A stretch of DNA of 64,000 nt from Salticus scenicus. Lineage: Eukaryota; Arthropoda; Arachnida; Araneae; Salticidae. Below are positions 30,603 through 41,040 of the stretch, piece by piece. Every line of letters begins with the position of its first letter. Position 1 is the stretch's first letter. A program made the translations under genes and the position numbers. The notes under the pieces were generated by a model. It saw only the letters and a program-made list of their open reading frames with translations. It was not told the DNA's origin and made no database searches. Location of the stretch: contig OZ005649.1 in the NCBI GenBank assembly GCA_963930645.1, forward strand, positions 41,506,664-41,570,663. The letters run 5' to 3'.

Positions 30603-31041
30603 TAACGTTCACTACTTAATTTATTTTAAAAATTACTAAGCTAACATTGTAAGTTTCACTAAATAATTAAAAACCACGTGCGAAATAACTATTTAAAAGA
30701 GTAAAATCCGCTGTAAAAAGCACGTTAAAAATATTTAAAAGAATTTCTTTTAAATATTTTTAACGTGCTTTTTACAGCGGATTTTACTCTTTTAAATAGT
30801 TACTAAGCTAATTTTAAAAATGGCTTTTAGACACATAGCTGATCATAAATATTTAAAAAATAAAAAATTAGCATTGTTTCTTTTCGAGAAATTTTCGGTT
30901 TGAAACATCTATAAGTAAACCTTATTAAATTCAAATAATATTTAATTTAATAAATAAATCACTTTATAAGTAAACATTATCGACAACAAAAACTCGTAAA
31001 AGTTGCATAGATCCCAACATTTCAATTTATTCCGGAGTATT
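30603..31041. repeat. Repeat K, copy 1 (with snapback insertion)
   Basis: Aligned to 41843-42117: AACGTTCACTACTTAATTTA, GCATAGCTGATCATAAATAT / ACATAGCTGATCATAAATAT, TTATCGACAACAAAAACTCG. Both copies run directly into a piggyBac-type family 1 element at the same point, so K and that MITE were duplicated together. Confidence 0.8.
30645..30799. mobile_element. Snapback element with 12-bp TSD
   Basis: One-sided tail (30645-30685) followed by a perfect 58-bp inverted repeat (30686-30743 / 30745-30802). TTACTAAGCTAA duplicated at 30633-30644 and 30800-30811. The K copy at 41.8 kb is uninterrupted here (TTAGTAAACTAA), an empty site. Same layout as the elements at 23930, 25327 and 55202, but without a hammerhead core. 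Confidence 0.85.
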
Positions 31042-31249
31042 TTAACCCTTTACGGCGCAAGGTAATTCGGATAATTTAAATTACAATGCCACCGGAATTT
31101 ACAAACAGAATTAAAATACAAGAAATTTTCAATTTTCACGTTTAAAAAAAGGGCCTTTTCTGCTATGATATAAATGTAAATTTTAACTAAAAAATTTCCG
31201 GGATGAGTTTTAGGTTGATTTCTTTAGAAATCGACCTATAGCAATCACT

Positions 31250-33055
31250 TCGTTTATCTATCTATCTATAATGAAAATTTTGTCATCACGATAACTCCCG
31301 AAATATTACTCCAAATCGAACCAAATCTGGATAGTGAACTGATCTTATAAATATCTTGGAGGAGTTCATTAACCAACTTTCTCCGACTTTTTGTTTTCAA
31401 GTGGCAGCCACTTGAATATTTCTAACCCACATAGTAAAAAGCGTATTTAAAGCAAGATTTGCTGGAATTTTTATGTAAATCTAGACTACATAAGGGTCTA
31501 AATGAACTTTATTAATGGAATTTATCTGCCATTTTTAATAAAGTGGCGGATATCTTAAGTTAAGTGGAGCCACTTGAAAATTTAAAATCACGATAACTTC
31601 CGAAATAATACTCCAAATCGAACCAAATTTGGACAGCGTCTTAACTTGTGTTATGGATATCTTGGATGAGTTTCTCAACCAAGTTGCTCCACCATTTCGT
31701 TTTCAAGTGGAGACCACTTGAAATTTTCAAATTCAAATTGTAAAAAGCGTATTCCGAATTTGTTTGAATTTTGATGTATACATAGACTATATAAGTGTCT
31801 CAATGAAGTTTATTAATGAACGTATCCGCCATTTTTAATAAAGTGGGGGATATCTTAAGTTAAGCAGGGCCACTTGAAATCAGGCTACCACTTGAAAATT
31901 TAAAATCCCGATAACTTCGAAATAATGCTCTAAATCGAACCAAATTTGGACAGTGCCTTAACTTGTGTTATGAATATCTTGGATGAGTTCGTTAACCAAG
32001 TTGCTCCGACTTTTTGCTTTCAAGTGGCAGCCACTTGAATATTTCTAACCCACATTGTAAAAAGCGTATTTAAAGCACGATTTGCTGGAATTTTTATGTA
32101 AATCTAGACTACATAAGGGTCTAAATGAACTTTATTAATGAAATTTATCTGCCATTTTTATTAAAGGGACGGATATCTGAAGTGGGGCCACTTGAAATCA
32201 GGCTACCACTTGAAAATTTAAAATCACGATAACTTCCGAAATAATACTCCAAATCGAACCAAATTTGGACAGCGTCTTAACTTGTGTTATGGATATCTTG
32301 GATGAGTTTCTCAACCAAGTTGCTCCACCATTTTGTTTTTAAGTGGAGACCACTTGAAATTTTCAAATACAAATTGTAAAATGCGTATTCCGAATTTGTT
32401 TGAATTTTGATGTATACATATATTATATAAGTGTCTCAATGAAGTTTATTAATGAACTATGGATTTTCTCGCCAAAAGTCGCCAAGTAGAAAAGTCGCCA
32501 AATTTGGCGCCAAATCCATTACCTGTCATATTGGAGCTTTTTAATGCGTTTTTAAGGGAAAATTAGGCTATTTTAACGTTGAAACAAAGTATAAATGCAA
32601 AAAAATAACATTTAATCAACTTACTAAGCCTCTTTGAAAGAATTTCTACAAAAAAAAAAAAAAAAAAAAAAAAAATTGAATTATTTTCAAATTTGCTACA
32701 ATGTCTTAGATTAATTAGTTCACTGAGCAACATCCTCTGCCATTTTAATCCAAGTGGCAGCCACTTAATTTTTCAACACGATGACTTTTGAGATTCTGAA
32801 TTAATTCCAACTATATTTGTACAGTAGTGTTATCTCACAAATGCATTTGATATATTTGTCAACTTGGCCCACCATCTTGTTTCCAAGCGCCGGCCACTTG
32901 AAATTTTTAAAATCACATAAAAAGGTATTTATGAACCGATTTGCTTAAAACTCCATATATAGATAGCCTACATCAATATTTCTACTAATTCGTTAATAAT
33001 TTGTAGCTGCAATTTTGAAACAAAATGACGGCTACCTGATAAGGAAAAAGAAATC
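31250..33055. repeat. Tandem array, ~316-bp units
   Basis: Units begin near 31283, 31586, 31902, 32220 and, more diverged, 32776, each with TCACGATAACTYCCGAAATA-like text and the inverted motif AAGTGG...CCACTT two or more times. Units 1 and 3, and 2 and 4, are most alike, indicating a two-unit higher-order repeat. Interrupted by repeat H at 32458. Confidence 0.85.
32458..32675. repeat. Dispersed repeat H, copy 2, with poly-A
   Basis: Homologous to 1745-1945. Ends in about 30 As (32650-32675), suggesting an RNA-derived insertion into the tandem array. Confidence 0.5.
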
Positions 33056-33251
33056 AACCTACCCTTTCGAATAAGCCGGAAGGACTTGTTTGCACTTGAG
33101 AATTTAAATTAGGTGTTCCATCAGCGGGAACACTGCGACTGAAAGGGTTAAAAAAAAGAAAGAAAGTAAGAAAAAGAAAAGGAAAAAAAAGTTAAACCTT
33201 ATGGGCACTGAGATAATTGCATAAGTAAATTATTTGAAGGTTTTCAAGTAA

Positions 33252-33556
33252 CACTTTCGAGACCACAGACGTAGATTCACGTCCTTTTGAAATCTGTAAC
33301 ACTGACAGTGGGCGTTTCTTTTTGCAATTTGTATGTTGCTGTACTTCTTTAAAATATTCCCTATATTCATATATTACAATCTAAATACCACGGATACAAA
33401 TTCTTCTAAGGGAAAGAATATAATTATTATGTATATTCATAAGTAATATAAGTATGGATACAGATAACCTTCATCTGAAATAATATAGTTTGAAAATGTA
33501 ACGCTCACAGGCGAAACATAATTTCAAAAAGACAAAAACATGCCGTCGCGAAAGTG
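33252..33556. mobile_element. piggyBac-type MITE, family 3
   Basis: Ends CACTTTCGAGACC / CCGTCGCGAAAGTG, left flank GTAA, right flank TTAA. Sister of 12246-14308. Non-coding. Confidence 0.7.
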
Positions 33557-33891
33557 TTAATAGAATATGCAAATTATTAAAATACAAAAAATCTATAATG
33601 AAAGCAATAAAAATCATTTGTCAAAAGTAATTAGGATGACAAATAAATAAATAAATAAAATTTTTACCATAACTGCCAACATCCTAATAAATATTCCGTA
33701 CTAATGTTAGTATTCGCCCTTTTACCACACCACTTTAATTTAGAGCAATTCTCTACAAATGTAATTACAGTGAAACTCTGATCTGTCGTTCCCGCATTGA
33801 TCGTTTTATTTCTATGGTCCCTGCACTAACTGTATTTAAATAATGTTAACAAACCCCCATGTATAGTTCTTCATAAAGTCATTTTCCTGCA

Positions 33892-33896
33892 TTCAT
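33892..33896. other. BEL target-site duplication, left
   Basis: TTCAT precedes the 5' LTR and is repeated at 40746-40750 after the 3' LTR. Confidence 0.9.
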
Positions 33897-34274
33897 TGTT
33901 GGAAAACTAGAGCAGTTGTAATAGTTCCTTCCCCAAGGCCAGCAATAACTGCAGAACTCAGCAGTACAACTCAACTCCTCTCCAGTTGCAGCGAGTGCTA
34001 CCGGAATGCTTCTGTTTATCGCTACGAAAGAATGTTCTGTTTTTGATCAATATGTCGCTATGGTGCGAATATAATTCGAATTTATTTTAATTTACGGGCC
34101 CTCTGTATATAATTGATGTATAATAGTTTGTAAATAGTAATGTTTGTGTTCAACAATATCTGTTTATGGAAGTGTGTGCAGTTTGATTAAAAAGAAAATA
34201 TTGAAAATTATTCTATGTTCTATTTCAAGACTCCAGCCTGCTTTATCCTCTAAAAAATGATTGTGAAACCAATA
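33897..34274 (+). repeat. BEL 5' LTR
   Basis: Begins TGTTGG, ends CCAATA. Expected to carry the promoter and polyadenylation signals. Nearly identical to 40368-40745. Confidence 0.95.
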
Positions 34275-34276
34275 TC

Positions 34277-34294
34277 TGGCGCCCCCGGGTGGGC
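34277..34294 (+). other. Primer-binding site
   Basis: TGGCGCCCCCGGGTGGGC starts two bases after the LTR. The TGGCGCC start pairs with the 3' end of a tRNA ending GGCGCCA; a lysine tRNA is possible, but I cannot confirm it. Confidence 0.7.
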
Positions 34295-34693
34295 CTGGCG
34301 TCTTTTAAAATAGAATGATTAATAATTAAGAGGTAAGAAGATTAGATTTTTTCCATTTTGAAGTTTATCATTGATGATCTAAAAAAAAAAAAGAAATATA
34401 TTAAAACGAAACTTACGAAGAATATTTCATAAATGAATGCATTTTATTAATGAATATATTATATCATTTAGATAGTATTAGATAGTAATACAAAGTGTAT
34501 TATTTATTGATATAATGAAAATAGAAATATTTTGAAGTTTATGATTATCAATTGAAAGTTTGTAAAACGAAAATATTTTGGTTTTGAAGTTTATCTTGTG
34601 GTGATTTCAAATTTATGAAAACGAAATTTACTAAAAATAATTTAGTAAAATAAATATTGACTGAATATTGTATTATATTATTTGATAGTAAAA
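34295..34693 (+). other. BEL leader
   Basis: AT-rich untranslated leader between PBS and the first ATG of gag. Confidence 0.7.
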
Positions 34694-36411
34694 ATGGAAA
34701 TAATCAAAAGAAATAAAACTGCACACAGAGCTTCCTTTACGAGGGCCTATAATAAGCTAGAAAATATACTAGCAGACGAAAATTCTTCGTTCGAAGAAGT
34801 AGAGATCAGTTTAGTTTTATTTAAACAAAAATCTAATACATTAGAACTGACACATAATACATATTTAGATACTTTAAAAGAACAAGAATTTGAAACAGAA
34901 TTTGATTCTGTAGAAGAATATAGGGAAAAATCACTGAGAATTCAAGTAAGAGCTCAACGCTTTTTAGAAAATCACAAAAAATAAAATGTAAAAGAAAGTA
35001 ATATTGTTGATAATGATAATCAATTAGAGATTAACAAATTGGGTAAAACATTATGTCAGCGTCTCCCTGAAGTTGAACTTTACACGTTCGGGGGAGATTT
35101 AAAAGATTGGCTCACATTTTGGAACCAATTTAAGAATATTCATGAGAATAAAAATTTAAGTAAAGCAGATAAATTTCACTATTTGATTCAGACAACTAAA
35201 ATTAAATCAGAAGCAAGAGAAATTGTTCAGTCATATCCCGTAACTGAAGAAAATTATGATTTGGCTATACAGAGCTTAAAAGAAAGGTATGGTCGAGAAG
35301 ACCTTTTGATCGATTTTTATGTTAGGGAGTTATTAAAACTCGTTCTTAATTCTAATAATAAGAAAAATGGTTCTTTGAGCGGTTTATATAATAAATTATC
35401 TACTCAGTTACGAGCGCTAGGCACTTTGGGTGTTACTAGTGAAATGTGTGGCCTAATTTTATATCCCTTAGTTGAAAGTTCATTACCCATAAATATATTA
35501 CGTTTATTTGAACGACAGAGAAAAATTCTAGAAACTGAAAATAAAATATCGAGTCTTGATGCCATACTTCTGTTTTTAAGAAATGAAGTACAGTCCGAAG
35601 AAAAGATTAAATTGAGCAGAACCGATCTTTGTAATACGCTTCCTGAGCGCGAACATAAAGGTTTAACAACTTATAAAAATGTAAAAGATAATTATCCATC
35701 CGCAATGGAACTAATTACACATGATTCAAAAAGTAATTTATGTTCGTTTTGTTCAAAAGATCATGAAATGCGATTTTGTAAGAAAGCATTCTATATCCCT
35801 TTAAGCGAGAAACTTTCAGTTATTAAAAATAAGGGATTATGTCGAATTTGTTTAGTTAAGGGCCACGTAGCCAATTCATGCAAATCAAACATTAGGTGTC
35901 AGATTTGTAGTAAGAAACATTTTAAATTTATGTGTCCCACGTTGGAAGCTAATAAAAATAATGAAGGTGCTAGGTCACTTTCGAATCATGATGAAATAAA
36001 AGAAAAGTGTGTTGACACACTGTTTACACAGAAAGAAACTAAATCAAAATCGCATGCCACTAATAATGTATTTTTACAAACTTTAGTTGTAATGCTGCAT
36101 GGAAAAAATGCGAAGCGCAAAGCGAGAGTTGTCCTAGATACAGGGTCTCAAAAGTCATATATATTGAAATCCACTGCAGAAGAATTAAATTTCGATTTTG
36201 TAAGAGAAGAAGAATTTTGTCATTCATTATTCGGTGGAGAGAAAACAGATATAAATAAACACATATGTTACAAAATTTATTTGAGTAATCTTCATAATGA
36301 TTATATTTGTAGCTTAGATGCTCTATATCAAAATGTTATTTGTAATGATATTTCTGCGATAACTCAAGGAAATTGGATACGTGAGTTAAAAAATAAAGGA
36401 ATCAATTTAAC
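34694..36411 (+). pseudogene. gag-pro: BEL gag-protease, one in-frame stop
   Basis: Structural polyprotein and aspartic protease of a Pao-type element. The frame opens at ATG 34694 and is interrupted by a single TAA at 34982-34984; the same frame then stays open to the assembly gap, so one point change breaks it, unless translation restarts or the stop is read through. After the stop comes a DUF1759-like gag core (from about 35060, motif GGDLKDWLTFWNQF). Three cysteine-rich zinc-knuckle motifs follow at about 35740-35935 (CSFCSKDHEMRFC, CRICLVKGHVANSC, CQICSKKHFKFMC). The protease starts with VVLDTGSQKS (catalytic Asp at 36137-36139). The C-terminal half of the protease lies in the gap. A frame that appears to run through the gap into 36712 is not real. 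Confidence 0.9.
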
Positions 36412-36611
36412 NNNNNNNNNNNNNNNNNNNNNNNNNNNNNNNNNNNNNNNNNNNNNNNNNNNNNNNNNNNNNNNNNNNNNNNNNNNNNNNNNNNNNNNNN
36501 NNNNNNNNNNNNNNNNNNNNNNNNNNNNNNNNNNNNNNNNNNNNNNNNNNNNNNNNNNNNNNNNNNNNNNNNNNNNNNNNNNNNNNNNNNNNNNNNNNNN
36601 NNNNNNNNNNN
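36412..36611. other. Assembly gap (200 N)
   Basis: Exactly 200 Ns, a usual placeholder length, so the true size is unknown. The reading frame differs on the two sides (frame 2 before, frame 1 after), which the gap can explain without a real frameshift. Confidence 0.98.
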
Positions 36612-36612
36612 A

Positions 36613-39600
36613 ACTGACATTGAAAATTCTGGGCCTATCGAAGTCCTTTTGGGAGCAGACGTCGTGGGTAAATTATTTACTGGTAGACGAGAACAACTTA
36701 AGTCAGGCTTAGTCGCCATGGAATCGAAATTAGGGTGGACTTTGATGGGAAAAGTCCCTCAGTCCAGTAGTTGTAGAGATATAAATATGTCTGTCATTAG
36801 TATGCTTTCACAAGAAGACATATCAGTTTCAAAATTATGGGATTTAGAATTCCTTGGCATTAGAGATCCTATAGAACAAAGTAATAGGGAAGATATTGAA
36901 AAGGCTGTTATTATACATTTTAAAGAAACAGTCAAACAAAAGCAAGATGGAAGATATGAGGTCCACTTATCGTGGAAAAATGATCATGCTTGCTTACCGA
37001 GCAATTACGAAGTTGCAGTACAAAGATTAGAATCTACTGTTAAAAAGTTAGAAAAAACAGGATATCGTAAAAAATACCATGAAGTTTTTAAAGAGTGGAT
37101 TGATGATAAAATTATTGAAGAAGTTCCCGTTGAAGAATTGGCACTTGCTAATACTTATTACCTTCCTCATCGTCCAGTAATTAAGGAAACATCATCAATG
37201 ACCTCTATGAAAATTAGGCCCGTTTTCGACGCCTCAGCTAAGAAGCCTGGTTATCCATCCCTAAATGATTGCTTAGAGACTGGTATTAACTTTATTGAAA
37301 CCATTCCTTCGATTTTAACAAGATTTCGCTTATACAAAATTGGGGTTATTTCTGACATTAAAAGAGCGTTTTTACAGATAGCTCTGCACGAAAAAGATCG
37401 AGATTTCTTAAGATTCCACTGGTATGATGACAAAGATGATATAAAGGTTTTCCGTCATACCCGTTGTGTTTTTGGGGTAACCAGCAGCCCTTTTTTACTC
37501 ATGGCAGTTATTCATCACCATTTGTCAGCTGAATCGTTGAAAATAAAGTATTCTGAAAAATTGCTGGAAAGATTGCGTGACAGTTTTTACGTGGATAATT
37601 GTGTGGCCAGTGTACATAACATTTCAGAACTAGATAACTTTGTGAAGTATGCCACAGATATTATGAAAGAAGGGAAATTTGATCTTAGGGGCTGGGAAAG
37701 TGCAGCTTTTCCTGAAATCCCTTCTCAAGATTCTAAAACACAAGTGTTAGGCTTAATATGGGACAAATACTCTGATACCTTAGAAATAGATTATGAAGCA
37801 TTAAAATTTGATAAGACAGAAAAACTAACGAAACGAAAAATTTTGTCATTTATTAGTAAAATTTTCGATCCGACAGGTTATATTGCCCCAGCTTTAATAC
37901 AACCCAAAATTTTGCTTCAAGCCATATGGAAAACTAAAGAACATTGGGATGCGGAAGTTAGTAATGAAATTAAAAAGAAGTTTCTTGGTTGGGTCAAAAA
38001 TTTACATTTTTTAAAAGACATAAAAATACCTAGATGGACTGGTGTGACTGAATCGTCACTTCTAAGTTTGCATACATTTGTAGATGCGAGCAAAGATGCC
38101 TATGCCGCATGCGTTTTTCTAAGATCTGAGTCCACTGATGGTGTAGTGAACATTCACTTATTGCAAGCTAAATCTCGAATAACTCCACTGAAAAAGATAA
38201 CAATTGCACGTTTAGAGCTCATGGGAGCTACAATAGGAGCAAGATTGTTCAAATCAGTTAAAGATGCTCTGAAAATGGAAAAAATAGAATCCTATTTTTG
38301 GACTGATTCATCTACAGTACTCAGTTGGATTAAGCGGCAAGAACAGCGGTCAGTTTTTGTAAATAATCGCATAAATGAAATTAGGAAACTTACTGATGCT
38401 GAGAATTGGTTCCATGTTTCCGGTGAATTGAACCCTGCTGATCTTGCATCCAGAGGATGTGGAGCTAAACAGTTGTTAAAATCTCAGTGGTGGCTGGGAC
38501 CAGTCTGGCTGAAGAATCCAAGAGAGCAATGGCCTAAGTCAGTCATAAATATAAATGAAGAAGAGATTGCTCAAGAAAAAAGAAGAACTGTAGTTTCTGC
38601 TAATAATATTGAGTTTGAATCTGTTGTATCTCGATTAGCAAACAGAGTTTCAAAATTTTCCAAGATTGTTAAAATCATAGCTTGGATATTACGTTTTCAA
38701 CCGAAATCTAAAGACTTAAGAAAATATCCAAATATTACATCTGAAGAAATTGAAAATGCTCAAAAGACACTTTTTCGTTGTGTACAGACTGAATGCTTTA
38801 CAGATAAAGAAGGCAAAAGATCTCTCGTAAATTTCCAAATTTATAAAGATGATGAGGGAATACTAAAACTGAAATCAAGACTTACAAACGAAAATGAAAA
38901 TTCTGATTTTATTTTTCCTTTGGTTCTTCCTTCCAAAAATCCTGTAGTGAAAAGACTTATCGAGCAAGAGCACATTGTCAACAAGCATGCTGGACCGTCT
39001 GCTCTACTTGTTATTTTGAGAGAACGATTTTGGATTTTAAAGGGAAAAAGAATTATTCGAAGTGTCATACATGAGTGTAATATCTGTAAGAAGCAAAAGG
39101 TTAAACATCTAGAAGTACCATTTCCTCCTCTTCCAGAAGATCGAACGAAATTAACAGCAGTTTTCCAAGTCTCAGGAGTTGATTTAGCAGGCCCTTTGCT
39201 CACCAAGTCCAAAGAAAAAGTTTGGATCGTACTATTTTCTTGTGCGGTGTTTAGGGCTGTACATTTAGAATTGATTCCATCACTTAGTACGAATGCTTTC
39301 ATTCAGGCTTTACGAAGATTTATAGCGAGAAGAGGACGGATTTCTGTGTTATACTCCGACAACGGTACAAACTTCACTGGATTAAATAATGCATTGAAGA
39401 GTTTGGATTGGACTGAGATTCAACGAATGTTTGAAGTAAAGGAAATTAGATGGAAATTTAACCCACCATCAGCCCCATGGTGGGGAGGGTTCTGGGAAAG
39501 ACTTATAAGAATTCTCAAAGATTTGCTTCGAAAAAACTTAGGTAGAGCCTCTCTGACACAAGAAGAACTACGTACGCTTGTATGTGAATGCGAATCTATA

Positions 39601-40149
39601 ATGAACACCAGACCGTTAACGTACATATCTGAAGATCAAGAACTAAATGTACTAACGCTTTCACTGTTCCTTCAAGAATTACGAACAAGTGATGTACCTG
39701 ACTTGGATCAAATTGAGAAAACTGACGTTGTTGAAAGATTTAGATATATTCAGAGAGTAAGAGAATCTTTAAAGCAAAGATTCAGAAGAGAATATCTGGG
39801 TTTTCTACGTTCGTCGATCCCCAAAAGTCACGACACAGTTCAAGTAGGTGATATAGTCTTGATTGGCAGCGACGATAAGAAACGCTTATGTTGGCCCTTG
39901 GCAAAGGTCATCGAACTCTTTCCTAGTAAAGATGGAATTATTAGGCTGGTTAAGCTTAGAACATCGAAAGGAGTTTTACTACGACCAATCCAGAGACTCT
40001 ATCCTCTTGAAATCACACAAAGACTTGAACAGCATGTGCCAAATCCTGCACCGAAAACAAATAACACTAGTGAGAAGCCTAATGATGGAGAGCTACTTAA
40101 GACACGTTTTGGCAGGGTAGTGAGGCCAGTAAAAAGACTTGATGTGTAA
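36613..40149 (+). CDS. pol: BEL pol: protease end, RT, RNase H, integrase
   Basis: Open from the gap edge to TAA 40147-40149, over 1170 codons without a stop; the true start lies in the gap or in gag-pro. It copies the element's RNA into DNA and inserts it. In order: end of the aspartic protease domain (VLLGADVVGKLF, 36640s); Pao-type RT with RPVFDASAKKPGYPSLND (near 37215) and YVDN in place of YVDD at 37588-37599; RNase H-like region starting TFVDAS (38083) with a later FWTDSSTVLSWI (38297); an integrase HHCC-type zinc region (HKHAGPSALL... CNICKKQK, 38980-39095); and the integrase core with VDLAGPL (39181), YSDNGTNF (39358) and WGGFWERL (39496). It ends with a DUF5641-type segment (VGDIVLIGSDDKKRLCWPLA, 39847-39906). 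Lengths and order are normal for BEL/Pao. It looks functional apart from the upstream stop and gap. Confidence 0.97.
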   Translation, partial: TDIENSGPIEVLLGADVVGKLFTGRREQLKSGLVAMESKLGWTLMGKVPQSSSCRDINMSVISMLSQEDISVSKLWDLEFLGIRDPIEQSNREDIEKAVIIHFKETVKQKQDGRYEVHLSWKNDHACLPSNYEVAVQRLESTVKKLEKTGYRKKYHEVFKEWIDDKIIEEVPVEELALANTYYLPHRPVIKETSSMTSMKIRPVFDASAKKPGYPSLNDCLETGINFIETIPSILTRFRLYKIGVISDIKRAFLQIALHEKDRDFLRFHWYDDKDDIKVFRHTRCVFGVTSSPFLLMAVIHHHLSAESLKIKYSEKLLERLRDSFYVDNCVASVHNISELDNFVKYATDIMKEGKFDLRGWESAAFPEIPSQDSKTQVLGLIWDKYSDTLEIDYEALKFDKTEKLTKRKILSFISKIFDPTGYIAPALIQPKILLQAIWKTKEHWDAEVSNEIKKKFLGWVKNLHFLKDIKIPRWTGVTESSLLSLHTFVDASKDAYAACVFLRSESTDGVVNIHLLQAKSRITPLKKITIARLELMGATIGARLFKSVKDALKMEKIESYFWTDSSTVLSWIKRQEQRSVFVNNRINEIRKLTDAENWFHVSGELNPADLASRGCGAKQLLKSQWWLGPVWLKNPREQWPKSVININEEEIAQEKRRTVVSANNIEFESVVSRLANRVSKFSKIVKIIAWILRFQPKSKDLRKYPNITSEEIENAQKTLFRCVQTECFTDKEGKRSLVNFQIYKDDEGILKLKSRLTNENENSDFIFPLVLPSKNPVVKRLIEQEHIVNKHAGPSALLVILRERFWILKGKRIIRSVIHECNICKKQKVKHLEVPFPPLPEDRTKLTAVFQVSGVDLAGPLLTKSKEKVWIVLFSCAVFRAVHLELIPSLSTNAFIQALRRFIARRGRISVLYSDNGTNFTGLNNALKSLDWTEIQRMFEVKEIRWKFNPPSAPWWGGFWERLIRILKDLLRKNLGRASLTQEELRTLVCECESIMNTRPLTYISEDQELNVLTLSLFLQELRTSDVPDLDQIEKTDVVERFRYIQRVRESLKQRFRREYLGFLRSSIPKSHDTVQVGDIVLIGSDDKKRLCWPLAKVIELFPSKDGIIRLVKLRTSKGVLLRPIQRLYPLEITQRLEQHVPNPAPKTNNTSEKPNDGELLKTRFGRVVRPVKRLDV

Positions 40150-40357
40150 TTTTAACATAAGACTGCTTAAAAACTATAAAAACATCTTTTTTCTTTTAAA
40201 AAGTGAACTCTAAATATATATATTTTTTTTTGGTATTTTTCTTTTTTTTTATTATTAGATGTTTAATGTAATTCATATATATATTGTCATTTGTTAACCT
40301 TTCTATTAGTATTTTTCAGTGTCATATTTCTGTTGAGCATTTCTGCAGAACGCTCAA
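40150..40357 (+). other. BEL 3' untranslated region
   Basis: AT-rich DNA between pol and the polypurine tract; no envelope frame. Confidence 0.7.
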
Positions 40358-40367
40358 GTGGGGAGGA
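40358..40367 (+). other. Polypurine tract
   Basis: GTGGGGAGGA directly before the 3' LTR, the expected plus-strand primer. Confidence 0.8.
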
Positions 40368-40745
40368 TGTTGGAAAACTAGAGCAGTTGTAATAGTTCCT
40401 TCCCCATGGCCAGCAATAACTGCAGAACTCAGCAGTACAACTCAACTCCTCTCCAGTTGAAGCGAGTGCTACCGGAATGCTTCTGTTTATCGCCACGAAA
40501 GAATGTTCTGTTTTTGATCAATATGTCGCTATGGTGCGAATATTATTCGAATTTATTTTAATTTACGGGCCCTCTGTATATAATTGATGTATAATAGTTT
40601 GTAAATAGTAATGTTTGTGTTCAACAATATCTGTTTATGGAAGTGTGTGCAGTTTGATTAAAAAGAAAATATGGAAAATTATTCTATGTTCTATTTCAAG
40701 ACTCCAGCCTGCTTTATCCTCTAAAAAATGATTGTGAAACCAATA
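40368..40745 (+). repeat. BEL 3' LTR
   Basis: 378 bp, TGTTGG...CCAATA, about five differences from the 5' LTR, followed by TTCAT. Confidence 0.95.
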
Positions 40746-40894
40746 TTCATCGTTGTAAACTTTTTCTTCTGACCGAAATGAATTTGAAAATCAAGCTTTT
40801 TTATATGGCATACAAACTTGAATTACTTCTTTTAACTTAAAATAACTCTTTTCCCCATTCCCATGGAGGATCAAAATTGTGAAGCCATGTCTCC

Positions 40895-41040
40895 GGACCA
40901 TCGATTCATTTTGTAATTTCAGCATGGCAGGAAGTAAACTCTCCAGTAATCCAGAAAATTGTCTCGTGAAATGCGGTTACGTGCGAAATACCAAACAGAA
41001 GGACAAGAAAATGATGATGCTATTATGTAGATTAAGATTG
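40895..41040 (+). pseudogene. pogo/Tigger-like transposase C-terminal remnant
   Basis: Across two or three frames, WQEVNSPVIQ, NCLVKCGYVR and an acidic TEGQENDDAIM follow each other as at the C-terminus of Tigger/pogo transposases (typically I-x-NCF-x-x-x-GF then acidic residues). No catalytic motif remains. The identification rests on weak similarity and on the TA/CAGT-type ends of the surrounding element. Confidence 0.5.

Larger units (their letters stand above)
31230..33090. mobile_element. Helentron-like tandem-repeat element
   Basis: Bounded by AGGTTGATTTCTTTAGAAAT at the left (itself a short hairpin, GGTTGATTTC...GAAATCGACC) and, near the right, GAAATCAACC, the inverse of the left end, followed by about 30 further bases. 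The body is about five tandem units of ~303-318 bp. Sub-terminal inverted repeats, a terminal hairpin and core tandem repeats recall Helentron-associated (HINE/DINE-like) elements. This is an inference, since the exact ends are not fixed. Confidence 0.5.
31046..33147. mobile_element. piggyBac-type MITE family 1, interrupted
   Basis: TTAA at 31042-31045 and 33148-33151. Left end CCCTTTACGGCGCAAGG, right end CACTGCGACTGAAAGGG. Split at about 31230 / 33090 by a tandem-repeat element; 42122-42343 shows the empty state. Confidence 0.85.
33897..40745 (+). mobile_element. BEL/Pao LTR retrotransposon
   Basis: Complete element of 6849 bp including a 200-base gap: 378-bp LTRs at both ends, PBS, gag-protease region, pol (RT, RNase H, integrase), polypurine tract and 5-bp target duplication (TTCAT). 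The LTRs differ at only about five positions, so it is young. Lesions seen are one in-frame stop in gag and the unsequenced stretch in the protease. No envelope-like gene. Confidence 0.97.

Noticed and set aside
31250..33055. CRISPR-like array
   Set aside because: Units are ~316 bp, contiguous and without short repeats plus unique spacers; the genome is eukaryotic.
36402..36719. Reading frames running through the N run
   Set aside because: The frame only appears open because Ns were translated as unknown residues; real sequence on each side belongs to gag-pro and pol.
37251..39626. Minus-strand frames over BEL pol
   Set aside because: Shadows of the long pol frame.
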